NCBI GenBank assembly: GCA_041401985.1
Contig: JAWKTE010000018.1
Location: 1-64,000, forward strand
Origin: JACKHA01 sp041401985
Lineage (GTDB): Bacteria > Planctomycetota > Phycisphaerae > Phycisphaerales > UBA1924
DNA: 64,000 nt
Direction of reading: 5' to 3'
The first letter of the stretch is position 1. Every line of letters begins with the position of its first letter. The notes beneath the pieces were generated by a model. That model was given only the letters and a program-made list of their open reading frames with translations. It was not told the origin of the DNA and searched no databases. The position numbers were made by a program, and so were the translations under genes. Below, one piece after another: positions 50,436-59,587 of the stretch.

Positions 50436-51662
50436 ATGCTCATCGACCCCGCCATCCCCCTCTCCGAGTACCACGCCCGCCGCGACGCCGTTCTTGAGCA
50501 ACTCAACGGCGGCGTCGGCCTTGTCTTCGCCGGCGAGCCCTCCGGTCACGACGAATTCATCCCCGACGCCTCGTTCCTCTACCTCACCGGCATCCGCGAC
50601 GAGCCCGGCGCGATCCTCTGGCTCGATCCCAAGAGCGAGGACCCCCGCCGGCGCGCCATGCTGCTGCTCAAACCCCGCGACCCGGAACTCGAGCAGTGGG
50701 ACGGCCTGCGCGACCCGATCGACGCCGCCCTCCGCCAGGCCACCGGCTTCTCGTGGATCATGCGCACCACCTACCTGCCCCGCCTGCTCACGACCGCCGC
50801 CCGCCGGGCCGGTCGCCTCTCGTGCCTCCACGCCTTCGCCGCCCACACGGCCAATCCCTCGCCCGACCTGGCCCTGTTCCGCAAGGTCGCGGAGCGAACC
50901 GTCGGCGTTTCCATCGAGGACCGCACCCTGGTCATCCCGCAGATGCGCTCGGTCAAATCCAAGGCCGAGCAGGCCCTGATCCAGCAGGCCATCGACGCGA
51001 CCGCCAAGGGCATCAACGCCTTGCTCGGCACCATGGCCCCGGGCGTAAACGAGCGCGACCTCCAGCGAGCCTTCTTCGTCGCCATCAACGCCGCGGGCGC
51101 GGAGGGCTTCGCCTATGGCCCGATCGTCGGCTCCGGTCGCGCCGGCACCGTGCTCCACTACCGCGCCAACAACGCCGTGTGCAACGACGGCGACCTGCTG
51201 GTGCTCGACGCCGCCGCCCGCGTCAAGGGCTACAACGCCGACATCACCCGCACCTACCCCGTCTCCGGCAGGTTCACGCCCCGCCAGCGCGAGGTCTACG
51301 GCGTCGTGCTCAAGGCCCAGGAGGCCGCCATCGCCGCCGTCCGCCCCGGCGCGACCATCGCCCAGATCGACATCGCCGCACGCGACGTGATCGACAAGGC
51401 AGGTCTGGGCGACCACTACATCCACGGCATCGGGCACCACCTGGGCATCGAGGTCCACGACATCGACCCCGGCGGCCCGCTCAAGCCCGGCGCGGTTCTC
51501 ACCATCGAGCCGGGGGTCTACATCGCTGGCGAGAACCTCGGCGTCCGCATCGAGGACGACGTGGTCGTCACCGAGTCGGGCTGCGACAACCTCTCGGCCG
51601 CGATCCCGAAGTCGATCGAAGCCGTCGAGGCCCAGATCGCCGCGGCCAAGCGCGCGAAGTAG
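50436..51662 (+). CDS. pepP: Xaa-Pro aminopeptidase (M24B)
   Basis: A 408-residue M24 metallopeptidase that removes residues preceding proline. The N-terminal creatinase domain (VGLVFAGEPSGHDEFIPDASFLYLTGI) is followed by the pita-bread domain with LLVLDAAARVKGYNADITRTY (Asp ligands), GIGHHLGIEVHDI (His ligand) and the Glu ligands in LTIEPGVYI and VRIEDDVVVTE. GGAGA precedes ATG 50436. Longer upstream starts lack support. Confidence 0.92.
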   Translation: MLIDPAIPLSEYHARRDAVLEQLNGGVGLVFAGEPSGHDEFIPDASFLYLTGIRDEPGAILWLDPKSEDPRRRAMLLLKPRDPELEQWDGLRDPIDAALRQATGFSWIMRTTYLPRLLTTAARRAGRLSCLHAFAAHTANPSPDLALFRKVAERTVGVSIEDRTLVIPQMRSVKSKAEQALIQQAIDATAKGINALLGTMAPGVNERDLQRAFFVAINAAGAEGFAYGPIVGSGRAGTVLHYRANNAVCNDGDLLVLDAAARVKGYNADITRTYPVSGRFTPRQREVYGVVLKAQEAAIAAVRPGATIAQIDIAARDVIDKAGLGDHYIHGIGHHLGIEVHDIDPGGPLKPGAVLTIEPGVYIAGENLGVRIEDDVVVTESGCDNLSAAIPKSIEAVEAQIAAAKRAK

Positions 51663-51686
51663 GCTCGCCGATGCGTCGCCCACACC

Positions 51687-51708
51687 CCTCCCCCGCGTGC
51701 GGGGGAGG
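51687..51708. repeat. REP-like hairpin family E
   Basis: CCTCCCCCGC and GCGGGGGAGG form a perfect 10-bp stem with a two-base loop, followed by GTGGCCTGGGAGG and GGAGGGGGTGG. This matches a common REP-like pattern in GC-rich genomes. Only one copy is seen here. Confidence 0.7.
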
Positions 51709-51787
51709 TGGCCTGGGAGGCTCTGCGACCGGGCCGGAGGGGGTGGTCTCGCCCGATCACCACCATCCCGACCACTACCATCCCCCG

Positions 51788-52735
51788 ATGCCCGCCACGC
51801 CGCGTTTTCCCGTCATCATCGGCCCAACCGCCGGCGGCAAGTCGGCCCTCGCGATGGCGCTGTGCGACGCGCTCCGCGACCTCGGCCGCGCCGGCGAGAT
51901 CGTCTCGGCCGACGCCATCCAGATCTATCGCGGCCTGGACATCGGCTCGGCCAAACCCACGCACGAAGAACAGGCCGCGGCCCCCCACCACCTCATCGAC
52001 GTGGTCGAGCCCGAGGACGCCTACTCCGTGCACCAGTGGCTGGCCGCGGCCAACGCCGCCATCGACGACATCCGCACCCGCAACGCCGTGCCCATCGTCG
52101 TCGGCGGCACGCACCTGTACGTCAAGGCCCTGCTCGACGGGCTGTTCGACGGGCCGGGCGCCGACGAGGCCCTGCGCGATGAACTCCGGGCCATGGACCC
52201 CGCGGCCCGGCGCGCGGAACTCGAGCGCGCCGATCCCCAGGCCGCGGCCCGGATCCACTTCAACGACGAGCGCCGCACGGTGCGGGCTCTCGAGGTGTTC
52301 CGCCTGACGGGGCGTCCGATCTCGGCCCACCAGGCCCAGTGGGACACCGCTGGCCCGCGGGCCGATGCGCTGCTGGTCGGGCTGGAGTGGGAGACCGACG
52401 CGATCAACGCGCGGATCAACGAGCGGGTCCGCGAGATGGTCCGTCGCGGCCTGGTCGAGGAGGCCCGCGCCCTCTGGGAGGCCCAGCGCTTCGGCCCGCA
52501 GTCGCGCGAGGCGCTGGGGTACAAGCAACTGATCGCCCACTTCGAACGCCGGGCAACGCAGGAGGAGGCGATCGAGGCGATCAAGATCGAGACGCGACGC
52601 TTTGCGAAGAACCAGCGGACGTGGATGCGGAGGTTGCTCGTCGGGCCCGCGGCGGTGGCGATCAAGGGCGACCCGGTCGACACCAGTGGGTGCGTCGACA
52701 TGCTCGTGCGCCGGCTGTGCGGAGCATCGGAGTGA
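51788..52735 (+). CDS. miaA: tRNA dimethylallyltransferase
   Basis: A 315-residue MiaA that adds a dimethylallyl group to A37 of tRNAs reading UNN codons. IIGPTAGGKSALAM is the P-loop; EIVSADAIQIYRGLDIGSAKP and HHLIDVVEPEDAYSVHQW follow; VVGGTHLYVKALLDGL and the catalytic-type region FNDERRTVRALEVFRLTGRPIS are intact. KIETRRFAKNQRTWMRR ends the core. Its substrate DMAPP derives from the MEP pathway, for which ispG and dxr are present here. Confidence 0.95.
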   Translation: MPATPRFPVIIGPTAGGKSALAMALCDALRDLGRAGEIVSADAIQIYRGLDIGSAKPTHEEQAAAPHHLIDVVEPEDAYSVHQWLAAANAAIDDIRTRNAVPIVVGGTHLYVKALLDGLFDGPGADEALRDELRAMDPAARRAELERADPQAAARIHFNDERRTVRALEVFRLTGRPISAHQAQWDTAGPRADALLVGLEWETDAINARINERVREMVRRGLVEEARALWEAQRFGPQSREALGYKQLIAHFERRATQEEAIEAIKIETRRFAKNQRTWMRRLLVGPAAVAIKGDPVDTSGCVDMLVRRLCGASE

Positions 52736-53193
52736 CCGACTCCTGGGACACCAACCCCGACGACGTGACCCCCGGCCGCCTGTCCGACAGCGAGCGGGCC
52801 ACGCGCCTGAAACTGGACGTCGTGCTCATCGTCGGCGTGATGGCCACGTTCGCCATCGCCCTGTGGCTGCGGGCCGGGTGGTTCATACCGATCGGTGTGC
52901 TCGGGTGGTTCGGGGGCGTGGTGCTTGCGGGCCATCGTCTCGGGCGGCGGAGCCGGCGCGAGGTCGAGGCCCAGGGCTTCAAGGTGTGTCTGAAGTGCCG
53001 CTACGGGCTCGTGGAGCAGAAGGACGATGCGCACGCGGCCGCACGCTGGCTCTGCCCCGAGTGCGGCGAGCGCTACGACGCGCAGGCGCTGGAGCGGAGT
53101 TGGAAGTGGACGTACTCGTGGCTGTTCATCGCGCCCGAGCGAAAGCGAGCAGCACAGCCCGGCGGCGCGAAGACCAGGCGGGACGACTCCTGA
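52732..53193 (+). CDS. Small membrane protein with zinc ribbon
   Basis: A 153-residue protein starting at a GTG that overlaps the miaA stop (GTGA). Two adjacent membrane helices (LDVVLIVGVMATFAIALWL and WFIPIGVLGWFGGVVLAG) are followed by CLKCRYGLVEQ and CPECGERYD, a four-cysteine zinc ribbon. Function is unknown; translation is coupled to miaA. Confidence 0.72.
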   Translation: MTDSWDTNPDDVTPGRLSDSERATRLKLDVVLIVGVMATFAIALWLRAGWFIPIGVLGWFGGVVLAGHRLGRRSRREVEAQGFKVCLKCRYGLVEQKDDAHAAARWLCPECGERYDAQALERSWKWTYSWLFIAPERKRAAQPGGAKTRRDDS

Positions 53194-53387
53194 TCGGGCA
53201 ACATGCCCACCACAACAAGGGGGTCTATCTGCCGCCCAAGCGTTCCGCCAGCCCCCGCGAATACCTGAGCCAACCCGAATGTTACCCGATCGGACTTGAC
53301 AACCGGGTGGCAGCCGCCATTGGCTCCGCCTGTCGGTCCCGGGGGCAACCCGCCGATACCGGGGCGGAACAAGGCACGGAAACCCGC

Positions 53388-56324
53388 ATGGCGCGCAAGG
53401 TGGCGAAGAAAACCAGCAAGAAGACGGCCCGCAAATCGGGCGGCGGCTCCGGCGCTGGCAGCGATGCCGGGGGCGTGGCCGTCGCCGAGCGGAAGTCGGC
53501 GGGGCGGGCCGGGGCCAAAGGCGGCGGTCGCGGACGCCGTGGCCCGGGCTCCGGGCTGGGCTACAAGGCCGGGGCCGCGTCGGGCAAGGACCTGGTCATC
53601 GTCGAATCGCCCTCGAAGGCCAAGACCATCAACAAGTACCTGGGGGCGGACAAGTACGTCGTGCTCGCCAGCGTCGGGCACATCCGCGACCTGCCCAGCA
53701 AGGCCCCCAAGGGCGACAAGAGCCCGGTCCCCGGCGTGGACCTGGGCACCGAGCGGAACCGGCGCTTCACCCCGACCTACCAGGTCATGGAAGGCAAGGA
53801 GAACGTCCTCAAGGACCTCAAGCGGGCGGCCAAGGACTCGCTGTCCTCCGGCGGCACCGTCTGGTTCGCGACCGACCTTGATCGCGAGGGCGAGGCCATC
53901 GCGTGGCACCTGGCCCAGGAACTGGGCATCACGCCGGCCCAGGCGCGGCGGGTCATGTTCGCCGCGATCACCAAGCAGGAGATCCAGCGGGCCTTCGGCA
54001 ACCCGCATCCGATCGACGAGGACAAGGTCAACGCCCAGCAGGCCAGGCGGATCCTGGACCGGATCGTGGGGTACCAGGTCTCGCCCCTGCTGTGGAAGAA
54101 GGTGGCGCGGGGGCTGTCGGCCGGGCGGGTGCAGAGTGTGGCGGTGCGGCTGGTTGTCGAGCGCGAACGCGAGATCCGGGCCTTCGTGCCCGATGAGGAA
54201 TGGTCGATCGAGGCCCTGTTCGCGTTGTCTGCCGGCGAGGCGTCCAGACTCGGGCCGGGCTGGGAGGCGTTCCTGGGCGCTCGCGACGACAAGGGCAACC
54301 CGCCGACGCGCAAAAGCCAGACGCAGTGGGTCTCGGAGCACAAGGCGATCCGGGCCGAACTGATCGAGGTCGACGGGCGGAAGTTCGAGCCGCGGATCGG
54401 CGTCGATGCGATCATCGGCCCGGCGGACGACGTGTCGCTCGAGGGCGTGAAGGCCAGGCTCGCGAAGGCCGACGGGGCGTTCGGCGACGCCGGGGCGTAC
54501 GACCTGACGCCCGAGGTCGGCTCGGTCGCGGCCCGCTGCGGGCTCGTCGATATCAAGACGACCGCGACGCGCGACGAGACCGGTCGCGGCCCGGCCCGGT
54601 GGAAGCGCACGATCACCGGTCGGATGGACCCCGCGACGCCGTACCGCGTGCGGTCGATCGAGACCAAACGCTCGACGGTGCGTCCGCCGCCGCCGTTCAT
54701 CACCAGCACGTTGCAGCAGGCCGCGTCGAGCCGCCTGGGATTCAACGCCCAGCGTGCGATGCGTGCGGCCCAGCAGTTGTACGAGGGCGTGGACATTCCC
54801 GGCGAGGGGCCGGTCGGCCTGATCACCTACATGCGGACCGACTCGACGCACATCTCGGGCGAGGCGCTCGGGATGGCCCGCGACTTCATCCTGAAGGAGT
54901 ACGGCCAGAAGTACCTGCCCGAGAAGCCCAACTTCTTCACCAGTTCCAACAAGGACGCCCAGGAGGCCCACGAGGCGATCCGCCCGACGAGCCTGGCGTA
55001 CCCGCCGAGCCGCGTGCGCAGCGCGCTGACCGGCGACCAGTTCCGCCTGTACCAGATCATCTGGGAGCGGTTTGTGGCGTGCCAGATGGTGGCGGCGGAG
55101 TGGGACGCGACGACGGTTTTGATTGAGGGGGGAAGCGACGCAGCGACGCAGCGACGCAGCGACGGAGCGAAGGGCCAGAACGGCTCGCTGGTGTTCAAGG
55201 CCACGGGGCGCGTGCTGGCGTTCGACGGGTTCTACAAGGTCGCAGGCGTGCCGACGGGCGGTGACACGCCGACGCTGCCGGCGATCGAGGAGGGGCGGCC
55301 ACTGTCGCCCTTCGCGGCCGACGTGGAGCAGCGGTTCACCAGCCCGCCGAGCCGGTACTCGGAGGCCTCGCTCATCAAGATGCTCGAGAGCGAGGGCATC
55401 GGGCGCCCGTCCACTTACGCCTCGATCATCCAGACCATCCAGGACCGCAAGTACGTCGAGCAGCGCGACACCCGCGCCTTCCACGCGACCGACCTGGGCG
55501 AGGTCGTCACGCTCAAACTCATCGAGGCGTTCCCCGGCATCATGGATGTGGGCTACACCCGCGAGATGGAGTCCCAGCTCGACAAGGTCGAGGAGGACCA
55601 CCTCGACTGGATCGAGATGCTCCGGCGCTTCTACGGCCCGTTCAAAGAAAGCCTCGAGGCCGCCGAGGAGAACCTCAAGCACGCCAAGGCCGAGATCACG
55701 CCCGCGCCCGAGCAGTACAAGTGCCCGGAGTGCGGCGGGGGCATGGCGTACCGCTTCGGCAAGAACGGGCGGTTCATGTCGTGCGCCCGCTTCCCGGACT
55801 GCAAGTACGCCTGCCCGGTCGACCGCGAGGGGCGCCCCGTCACCGCGGAGTTCGTCGACGTGGCCTGCCCGGAGTGCGCCGGCGTGATGACGCGCCGCAC
55901 CGGTCGCTTCGGCGTGTTCCTGGGCTGCGCGCGATACAACGACAAGGAGTCGCCCTGCTCGGGCATCCTGAACATCGACAAGAAGGGGCACGTGACGGCC
56001 CCGTCGCAGCCGCCGCTCGAGACCGATCTGGAGTGCGAGAAGTGCGGGCGGCCCCTGAACCTTCGCAGCGGCATCCGCGGGCCGTGGCTCGGGTGCAGCG
56101 GGTTCCCCAAGTGCCGCGGTCGCGGCAAGTGGGCGGAACTGCCCGACGAGAAGAAGAAGGCGCTCGAGTCCGCTCTGGCCCACCACGAGAAGGCCCACCC
56201 GATCCCGATCATCAAGACGTTCACCGACGGCAAGGCGCTGACGGACGCCAAGGGCAAGCCGGCAAGCGATGCGCCGCCGGTGGAGGGGTTGGTGTTGGAG
56301 GGGGATCCGAGGAAGGGTGACTGA
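53388..56324 (+). CDS. topA: DNA topoisomerase I
   Basis: A 978-residue type IA enzyme that relaxes negative supercoils. A Lys/Ala/Gly-rich N-terminal extension of about 65 residues precedes the TOPRIM domain (LVIVESPSKAKTINKYL, FATDLDREGEAIAWHL). The active Tyr is in GLITYMRTDST (near residue 481). Three C4 zinc fingers end the protein (CPECGGGMAYR, CPECAGVMTRR, CEKCGRPLNLR). Between TTVLIEGG and LVFKATGRVLAFDGF, homologues have a few residues; here about 16-18 (GSDAATQRRSDGAKGQNGS) come from a tandem repeat at 55131-55173. A perfect TTGACA at 53296 may belong to the promoter. Confidence 0.95.
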   Translation: MARKVAKKTSKKTARKSGGGSGAGSDAGGVAVAERKSAGRAGAKGGGRGRRGPGSGLGYKAGAASGKDLVIVESPSKAKTINKYLGADKYVVLASVGHIRDLPSKAPKGDKSPVPGVDLGTERNRRFTPTYQVMEGKENVLKDLKRAAKDSLSSGGTVWFATDLDREGEAIAWHLAQELGITPAQARRVMFAAITKQEIQRAFGNPHPIDEDKVNAQQARRILDRIVGYQVSPLLWKKVARGLSAGRVQSVAVRLVVEREREIRAFVPDEEWSIEALFALSAGEASRLGPGWEAFLGARDDKGNPPTRKSQTQWVSEHKAIRAELIEVDGRKFEPRIGVDAIIGPADDVSLEGVKARLAKADGAFGDAGAYDLTPEVGSVAARCGLVDIKTTATRDETGRGPARWKRTITGRMDPATPYRVRSIETKRSTVRPPPPFITSTLQQAASSRLGFNAQRAMRAAQQLYEGVDIPGEGPVGLITYMRTDSTHISGEALGMARDFILKEYGQKYLPEKPNFFTSSNKDAQEAHEAIRPTSLAYPPSRVRSALTGDQFRLYQIIWERFVACQMVAAEWDATTVLIEGGSDAATQRRSDGAKGQNGSLVFKATGRVLAFDGFYKVAGVPTGGDTPTLPAIEEGRPLSPFAADVEQRFTSPPSRYSEASLIKMLESEGIGRPSTYASIIQTIQDRKYVEQRDTRAFHATDLGEVVTLKLIEAFPGIMDVGYTREMESQLDKVEEDHLDWIEMLRRFYGPFKESLEAAEENLKHAKAEITPAPEQYKCPECGGGMAYRFGKNGRFMSCARFPDCKYACPVDREGRPVTAEFVDVACPECAGVMTRRTGRFGVFLGCARYNDKESPCSGILNIDKKGHVTAPSQPPLETDLECEKCGRPLNLRSGIRGPWLGCSGFPKCRGRGKWAELPDEKKKALESALAHHEKAHPIPIIKTFTDGKALTDAKGKPASDAPPVEGLVLEGDPRKGD
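55131..55173. repeat. Family G tandem repeat inside topA
   Basis: GGAAGCGACG followed by three GCAGCGACG-like units and GGAGCGAAGGG, in frame with topA. It shares its start and unit with the dxr array. Confidence 0.8.
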
Positions 56325-56348
56325 GTGGACGCCCCCACCGGCGCGGAC

Positions 56349-56377
56349 TTGACGACAGGCACCAGATCGGTTATTAT
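56349..56377 (+). promoter_or_regulatory. Sigma-70 promoter of higBA
   Basis: TTGACG (56349-56354) and TATTAT (56372-56377) are separated by exactly 17 bases. The predicted start of transcription, about seven bases past the -10, falls at or within one or two bases of the GTG start codon at 56386. Confidence 0.7.
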
Positions 56378-56385
56378 TGCTTCGA

Positions 56386-56667
56386 GTGATCGCATCCTTC
56401 GCCGATCGTGAGACGGAGGCGTTGTTCAACCGGGAGCGGGTGAAGCGGATCGACCCTCGGATCCAGCGGGTCGCGCTGCGGAAACTGCGGTACCTCGATG
56501 CCGCGGCCACGCTCGACGATCTGCGTGTGCCGCCCGGGAACCGGCTGGAGGCTCTCCACGGGGACCGGCAAGGCCAACACAGCATCCGCGTGAACGATCA
56601 ATGGCGAGTTGTGTTCACTTGGCAGGACGGAGACGCCCACGAGGTCGAGATCGTTGACTATCACTGA
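56386..56667 (+). CDS. higB: HigB-type (RelE superfamily) toxin
   Basis: A 93-residue ribosome-dependent mRNA interferase of the HigB family. IASFADRETEALFNRERVKR starts the core; LRVPPGNRLEALHGDRQGQHS and IRVNDQWRVVFTWQDGDAHEVEIVDYH are family signatures. GTG 56386 matches the usual length; TTG 56377 is inside the -10 box and cannot be used. The toxin gene precedes its antitoxin, as is usual for higBA. Confidence 0.92.
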   Translation: MIASFADRETEALFNRERVKRIDPRIQRVALRKLRYLDAAATLDDLRVPPGNRLEALHGDRQGQHSIRVNDQWRVVFTWQDGDAHEVEIVDYH

Positions 56668-56680
56668 ATCGGAACGCACG

Positions 56681-56977
56681 ATGCCCAAGCACCCCCCAAT
56701 CCACCCCGGCGAAGTCCTCCGCGGCGACTTCCTCCAGCCACTCGGCATCTCCGTCTACCGCCTCGCCAAGGAGACAGGCGTCTCCGCCCAGCAACTCGGG
56801 CGCATCGTCAAGGGCACTCGCGGCGTGAGCGGCGACCTGGCCCTCCGCCTGGCCCGCTTCTTCGGCACCTCGGCGCAGGTGTGGATGGCCCTGCAGGCCC
56901 GCTACGACCTCGACCTGGCCCAGGACGAGTCGGGGCGTGAGATCGAGAAGCGCGTCAAGCCCTTCCGCGCGGCGTAG
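56681..56977 (+). CDS. higA: HigA-type antitoxin
   Basis: A 98-residue helix-turn-helix protein. HPGEVLRGDFLQPLGIS, YRLAKETGVSAQQLGRIVKG and LARFFGTSAQVWMALQARYDL identify HigA. It binds HigB and represses the shared promoter. It starts 13 bases after higB. Confidence 0.93.
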   Translation: MPKHPPIHPGEVLRGDFLQPLGISVYRLAKETGVSAQQLGRIVKGTRGVSGDLALRLARFFGTSAQVWMALQARYDLDLAQDESGREIEKRVKPFRAA

Positions 56978-57015
56978 GCGGGGCGAGGTGTCGGCGCGAC
57001 TCCGGAATCGACCCG

Positions 57016-57414
57016 ATGCTCGACGAGGACGACATCATCACCCACGCCGCCCTCCGCCTCGACGGCTACGCCTGCCTCGAGCGCACCGGGTTCGACACGG
57101 ACGCCGCCAGCCGCCGCTGCCGTGCCGCGCGCCGGTGCGACCTGACAACGCTCGACGCGATGATGGTGCTCTTCGGACTCCAGCGGTGGCTGTTCAAGTG
57201 GGGCGGCGAGATGCTGCAGCGGACGCACCCGGACTGGTGGCTGTGCCGCGAGTGCTTCCTCCGCACGGCCCGCGAGCCGACGCCGCCGGAGTACGCCGAC
57301 GCCCGGTTCCTCGGCCCGTGGAACGAGCGGTTCGTGCCGCGCCTGGATGAGGCGATCGGCCTCGTCGCGGCGTCGCATGCAGCGACGGAGTATCTGTGGC
57401 CCCCGGAGCGCTGA
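57016..57414 (+). CDS. Hypothetical protein
   Basis: A 132-residue soluble protein with no family I recognise. It has one CREC pair and several Trp residues (QRWLFKWGGEML, HPDWWLCREC, NERFVPRLDEAIGLVA). Codon use fits the genome and the gene lies on the same strand 38 bases after higA. It might be an accessory to the toxin-antitoxin locus, but nothing shows this. Confidence 0.6.
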   Translation: MLDEDDIITHAALRLDGYACLERTGFDTDAASRRCRAARRCDLTTLDAMMVLFGLQRWLFKWGGEMLQRTHPDWWLCRECFLRTAREPTPPEYADARFLGPWNERFVPRLDEAIGLVAASHAATEYLWPPER

Positions 57415-57443
57415 CCAGCCCCGCGTGCCGGTAGACTCGTTCC

Positions 57444-59576
57444 ATGCGAGCCCGATCCCACATCGCCACGGCTGCCCTGCTGGCCCTCGGCGTCTTCGTC
57501 GCGGCGGCCTCCGCCCAGCCAGCCGCCGACCCCCTTGCCGAAACCCCCGAGCAGCGCGACGCCCGCATGGCCTGGTGGCGCGACGCCCGGTTCGGCATGT
57601 TCATCCACTGGGGGCTGTACGCCATCCCCGCCGGGCGCTGGGGCGACTCAACCAATCACGCCGAGTGGATCCGCACCACCGCCCAGATCCCGGTGGAGGA
57701 GTACGACGGGCTGCTCGAACGCTTCAACCCCGTGAACTTCGACGCCGCGGCCTGGGCCCGCGCCGCCCACGGGGCCGGCATGCGCTACATCGTCATCACC
57801 GCCAAGCACCACGACGGGTTCTGCCTGTTCGACTCGGCCCACACCGAGTTCGACGTGATGTCCACGCCGTTCGGACGCGACATCATCCGGGAACTGGCCG
57901 ACGCGGCCCGGGCCGAGGGGCTCCAGATCGGCTTCTACTACTCGATCATGGACTGGCACCACCCGGACTATCTGCCCCGGCGCGGCTGGGAAGAGGCCGA
58001 CCGCCCCGCCGGCGACGCCGACTTCGAGCGCTACGAGGACTACCTGCACGCCCAGGTCACGGAACTGCTCACGAACTACGGCCCGATCGGCGTGATGTGG
58101 TTCGACGGCGAGTGGGAGTCGACATGGAGCGAAGAGCGCGGGCGCGACCTGTACGCCCTGTGCCGTCGCCTGCAGCCGGATGTGATCGTGAACAACCGCG
58201 TCGGGGCCGGGCGCGAAGGCATGGCGGGCCTCACGCGCGAGGGCGCGTTCGCCGGTGACTTCGGCACGCCGGAGCAGGAGGTGCCCGCGACCGGCATCCC
58301 CGATGTGGACTGGGAATCGTGCATGACCATGAACGACCACTGGGGCTACAACGCCTTCGACACCCGGTGGAAGTCGGCGACCACGCTCATCCGCACGCTG
58401 GTGGATATCGCGAGCAAGGGGGGGAACTTCCTGTTGAATGTGGGGCCGCGGGCGGATGGGACGTTTCCGCCGGAGGCGGTGGATCGGTTGGGGGAGATGG
58501 GAAGGTGGATGCGCTCGAACGGACCTTCGATCTACTCGACCCAGCCGAGTCCGTTCGATGCACTGCCGTGGGGGCGGTGCACAGTCGGTGTGGCGGACCG
58601 AGCCCCGCGCACGACGACGCTCTTCCTGCATGTATTCGACTGGCCGGCAGACCGTCGGATCGTCGTGCCGGGCGTCGAGACAGACTTCCAGATGGCGCGG
58701 TACTTGGCCCTTCGCGCTTCGTTCACGCCATCGATCCGAACCCCTGGAGCGGATCGTGAACAGTCGAACATCATCATCAGCAATCTGACCCGGGATCCTC
58801 TCAACGCCCACTGCACCGTGATCGAACTTATCACCGGGCCGACGCTTGAGGTTTTCAAACGCCCGGACATCTCCGCGGTCGCTCCCGAGTTCACCGACTC
58901 CCTCACCATCACGCTCGCCCACGACCGCGACACGCCGGAGTCGCCGCTGGCCCTCCGCTACACCCTCGACGCCACCGACCCCTCCCCCACCTCGCCCGCC
59001 TACGACGGCCCGCTCGTCCTGCACGAGTCCGCCACCGTCCGCGTCCAGGCGTTTCGCGGCCACACGCCGCTGTCCCCTGTCGCCGAGCGGCGCTTCGAGC
59101 GCGTCGAGCCGATCGCAGCCGTCGAACTTGAGTCGCCGCGCACGGGCGCCCTCCGCCGCGAGCACTACGAGGGCACCTGGGACCGCCTGCCGCGCTTCGA
59201 CACGCTCACCCCCGTCCGCACCGACGAGTCCCGCGGCGTCACGCTCGACGGGCGCACGCGCGACGAGTACATCGCCCAACGCCTGACCGGATACCTCTAC
59301 GTCCGGGCCGCGGGCGTGTACCGGTTCGGGCTGGCCTCCGACGACGGCTCGCGCCTGTTCATGCACGACCGCCTCATCGTCGACAACGACGGCCTGCACG
59401 TCACCGAGGAGCGCACCGGCGCCATCGCCCTGGGCGAGGGCTGGCATCCGATCACCATCGAGTACTTCAACCGCGCCGGCGGCTACAGCCTCACTCTCCG
59501 CGGCGAGATCGTCGGGCGCGACATGGTCGAGATCCCCGCCCGCGCCTTCGCGGTCGAATCGCCAAGAGAGCCCTGA
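57444..59576 (+). CDS. Secreted alpha-L-fucosidase (GH29) with PA14 domain
   Basis: A 710-residue exported glycosidase. The signal peptide ends near AAASAQP. The GH29 barrel begins with RFGMFIHWGLYAIPAGRW and TAKHHDGFCLFDS; the nucleophile is the Asp of GVMWFDGEW. It ends with a C-terminal beta domain (to residue about 470), a chitobiase/CBM-like linker (LRYTLDATDPSPTSPAYDGP) and a PA14 domain (TGYLYVRAAGVYRFGLASDD). It releases fucose from algal or host glycans. No transporter or sulfatase is adjacent. Confidence 0.93.
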   Translation: MRARSHIATAALLALGVFVAAASAQPAADPLAETPEQRDARMAWWRDARFGMFIHWGLYAIPAGRWGDSTNHAEWIRTTAQIPVEEYDGLLERFNPVNFDAAAWARAAHGAGMRYIVITAKHHDGFCLFDSAHTEFDVMSTPFGRDIIRELADAARAEGLQIGFYYSIMDWHHPDYLPRRGWEEADRPAGDADFERYEDYLHAQVTELLTNYGPIGVMWFDGEWESTWSEERGRDLYALCRRLQPDVIVNNRVGAGREGMAGLTREGAFAGDFGTPEQEVPATGIPDVDWESCMTMNDHWGYNAFDTRWKSATTLIRTLVDIASKGGNFLLNVGPRADGTFPPEAVDRLGEMGRWMRSNGPSIYSTQPSPFDALPWGRCTVGVADRAPRTTTLFLHVFDWPADRRIVVPGVETDFQMARYLALRASFTPSIRTPGADREQSNIIISNLTRDPLNAHCTVIELITGPTLEVFKRPDISAVAPEFTDSLTITLAHDRDTPESPLALRYTLDATDPSPTSPAYDGPLVLHESATVRVQAFRGHTPLSPVAERRFERVEPIAAVELESPRTGALRREHYEGTWDRLPRFDTLTPVRTDESRGVTLDGRTRDEYIAQRLTGYLYVRAAGVYRFGLASDDGSRLFMHDRLIVDNDGLHVTEERTGAIALGEGWHPITIEYFNRAGGYSLTLRGEIVGRDMVEIPARAFAVESPREP

Positions 59577-59587
59577 GCGCCCGCGCA

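Noticed and set aside
53296..53324. Full topA promoter
   Set aside because: TTGACA is perfect, but no acceptable -10 box lies at 16-18 bases, so it is mentioned with the gene only.
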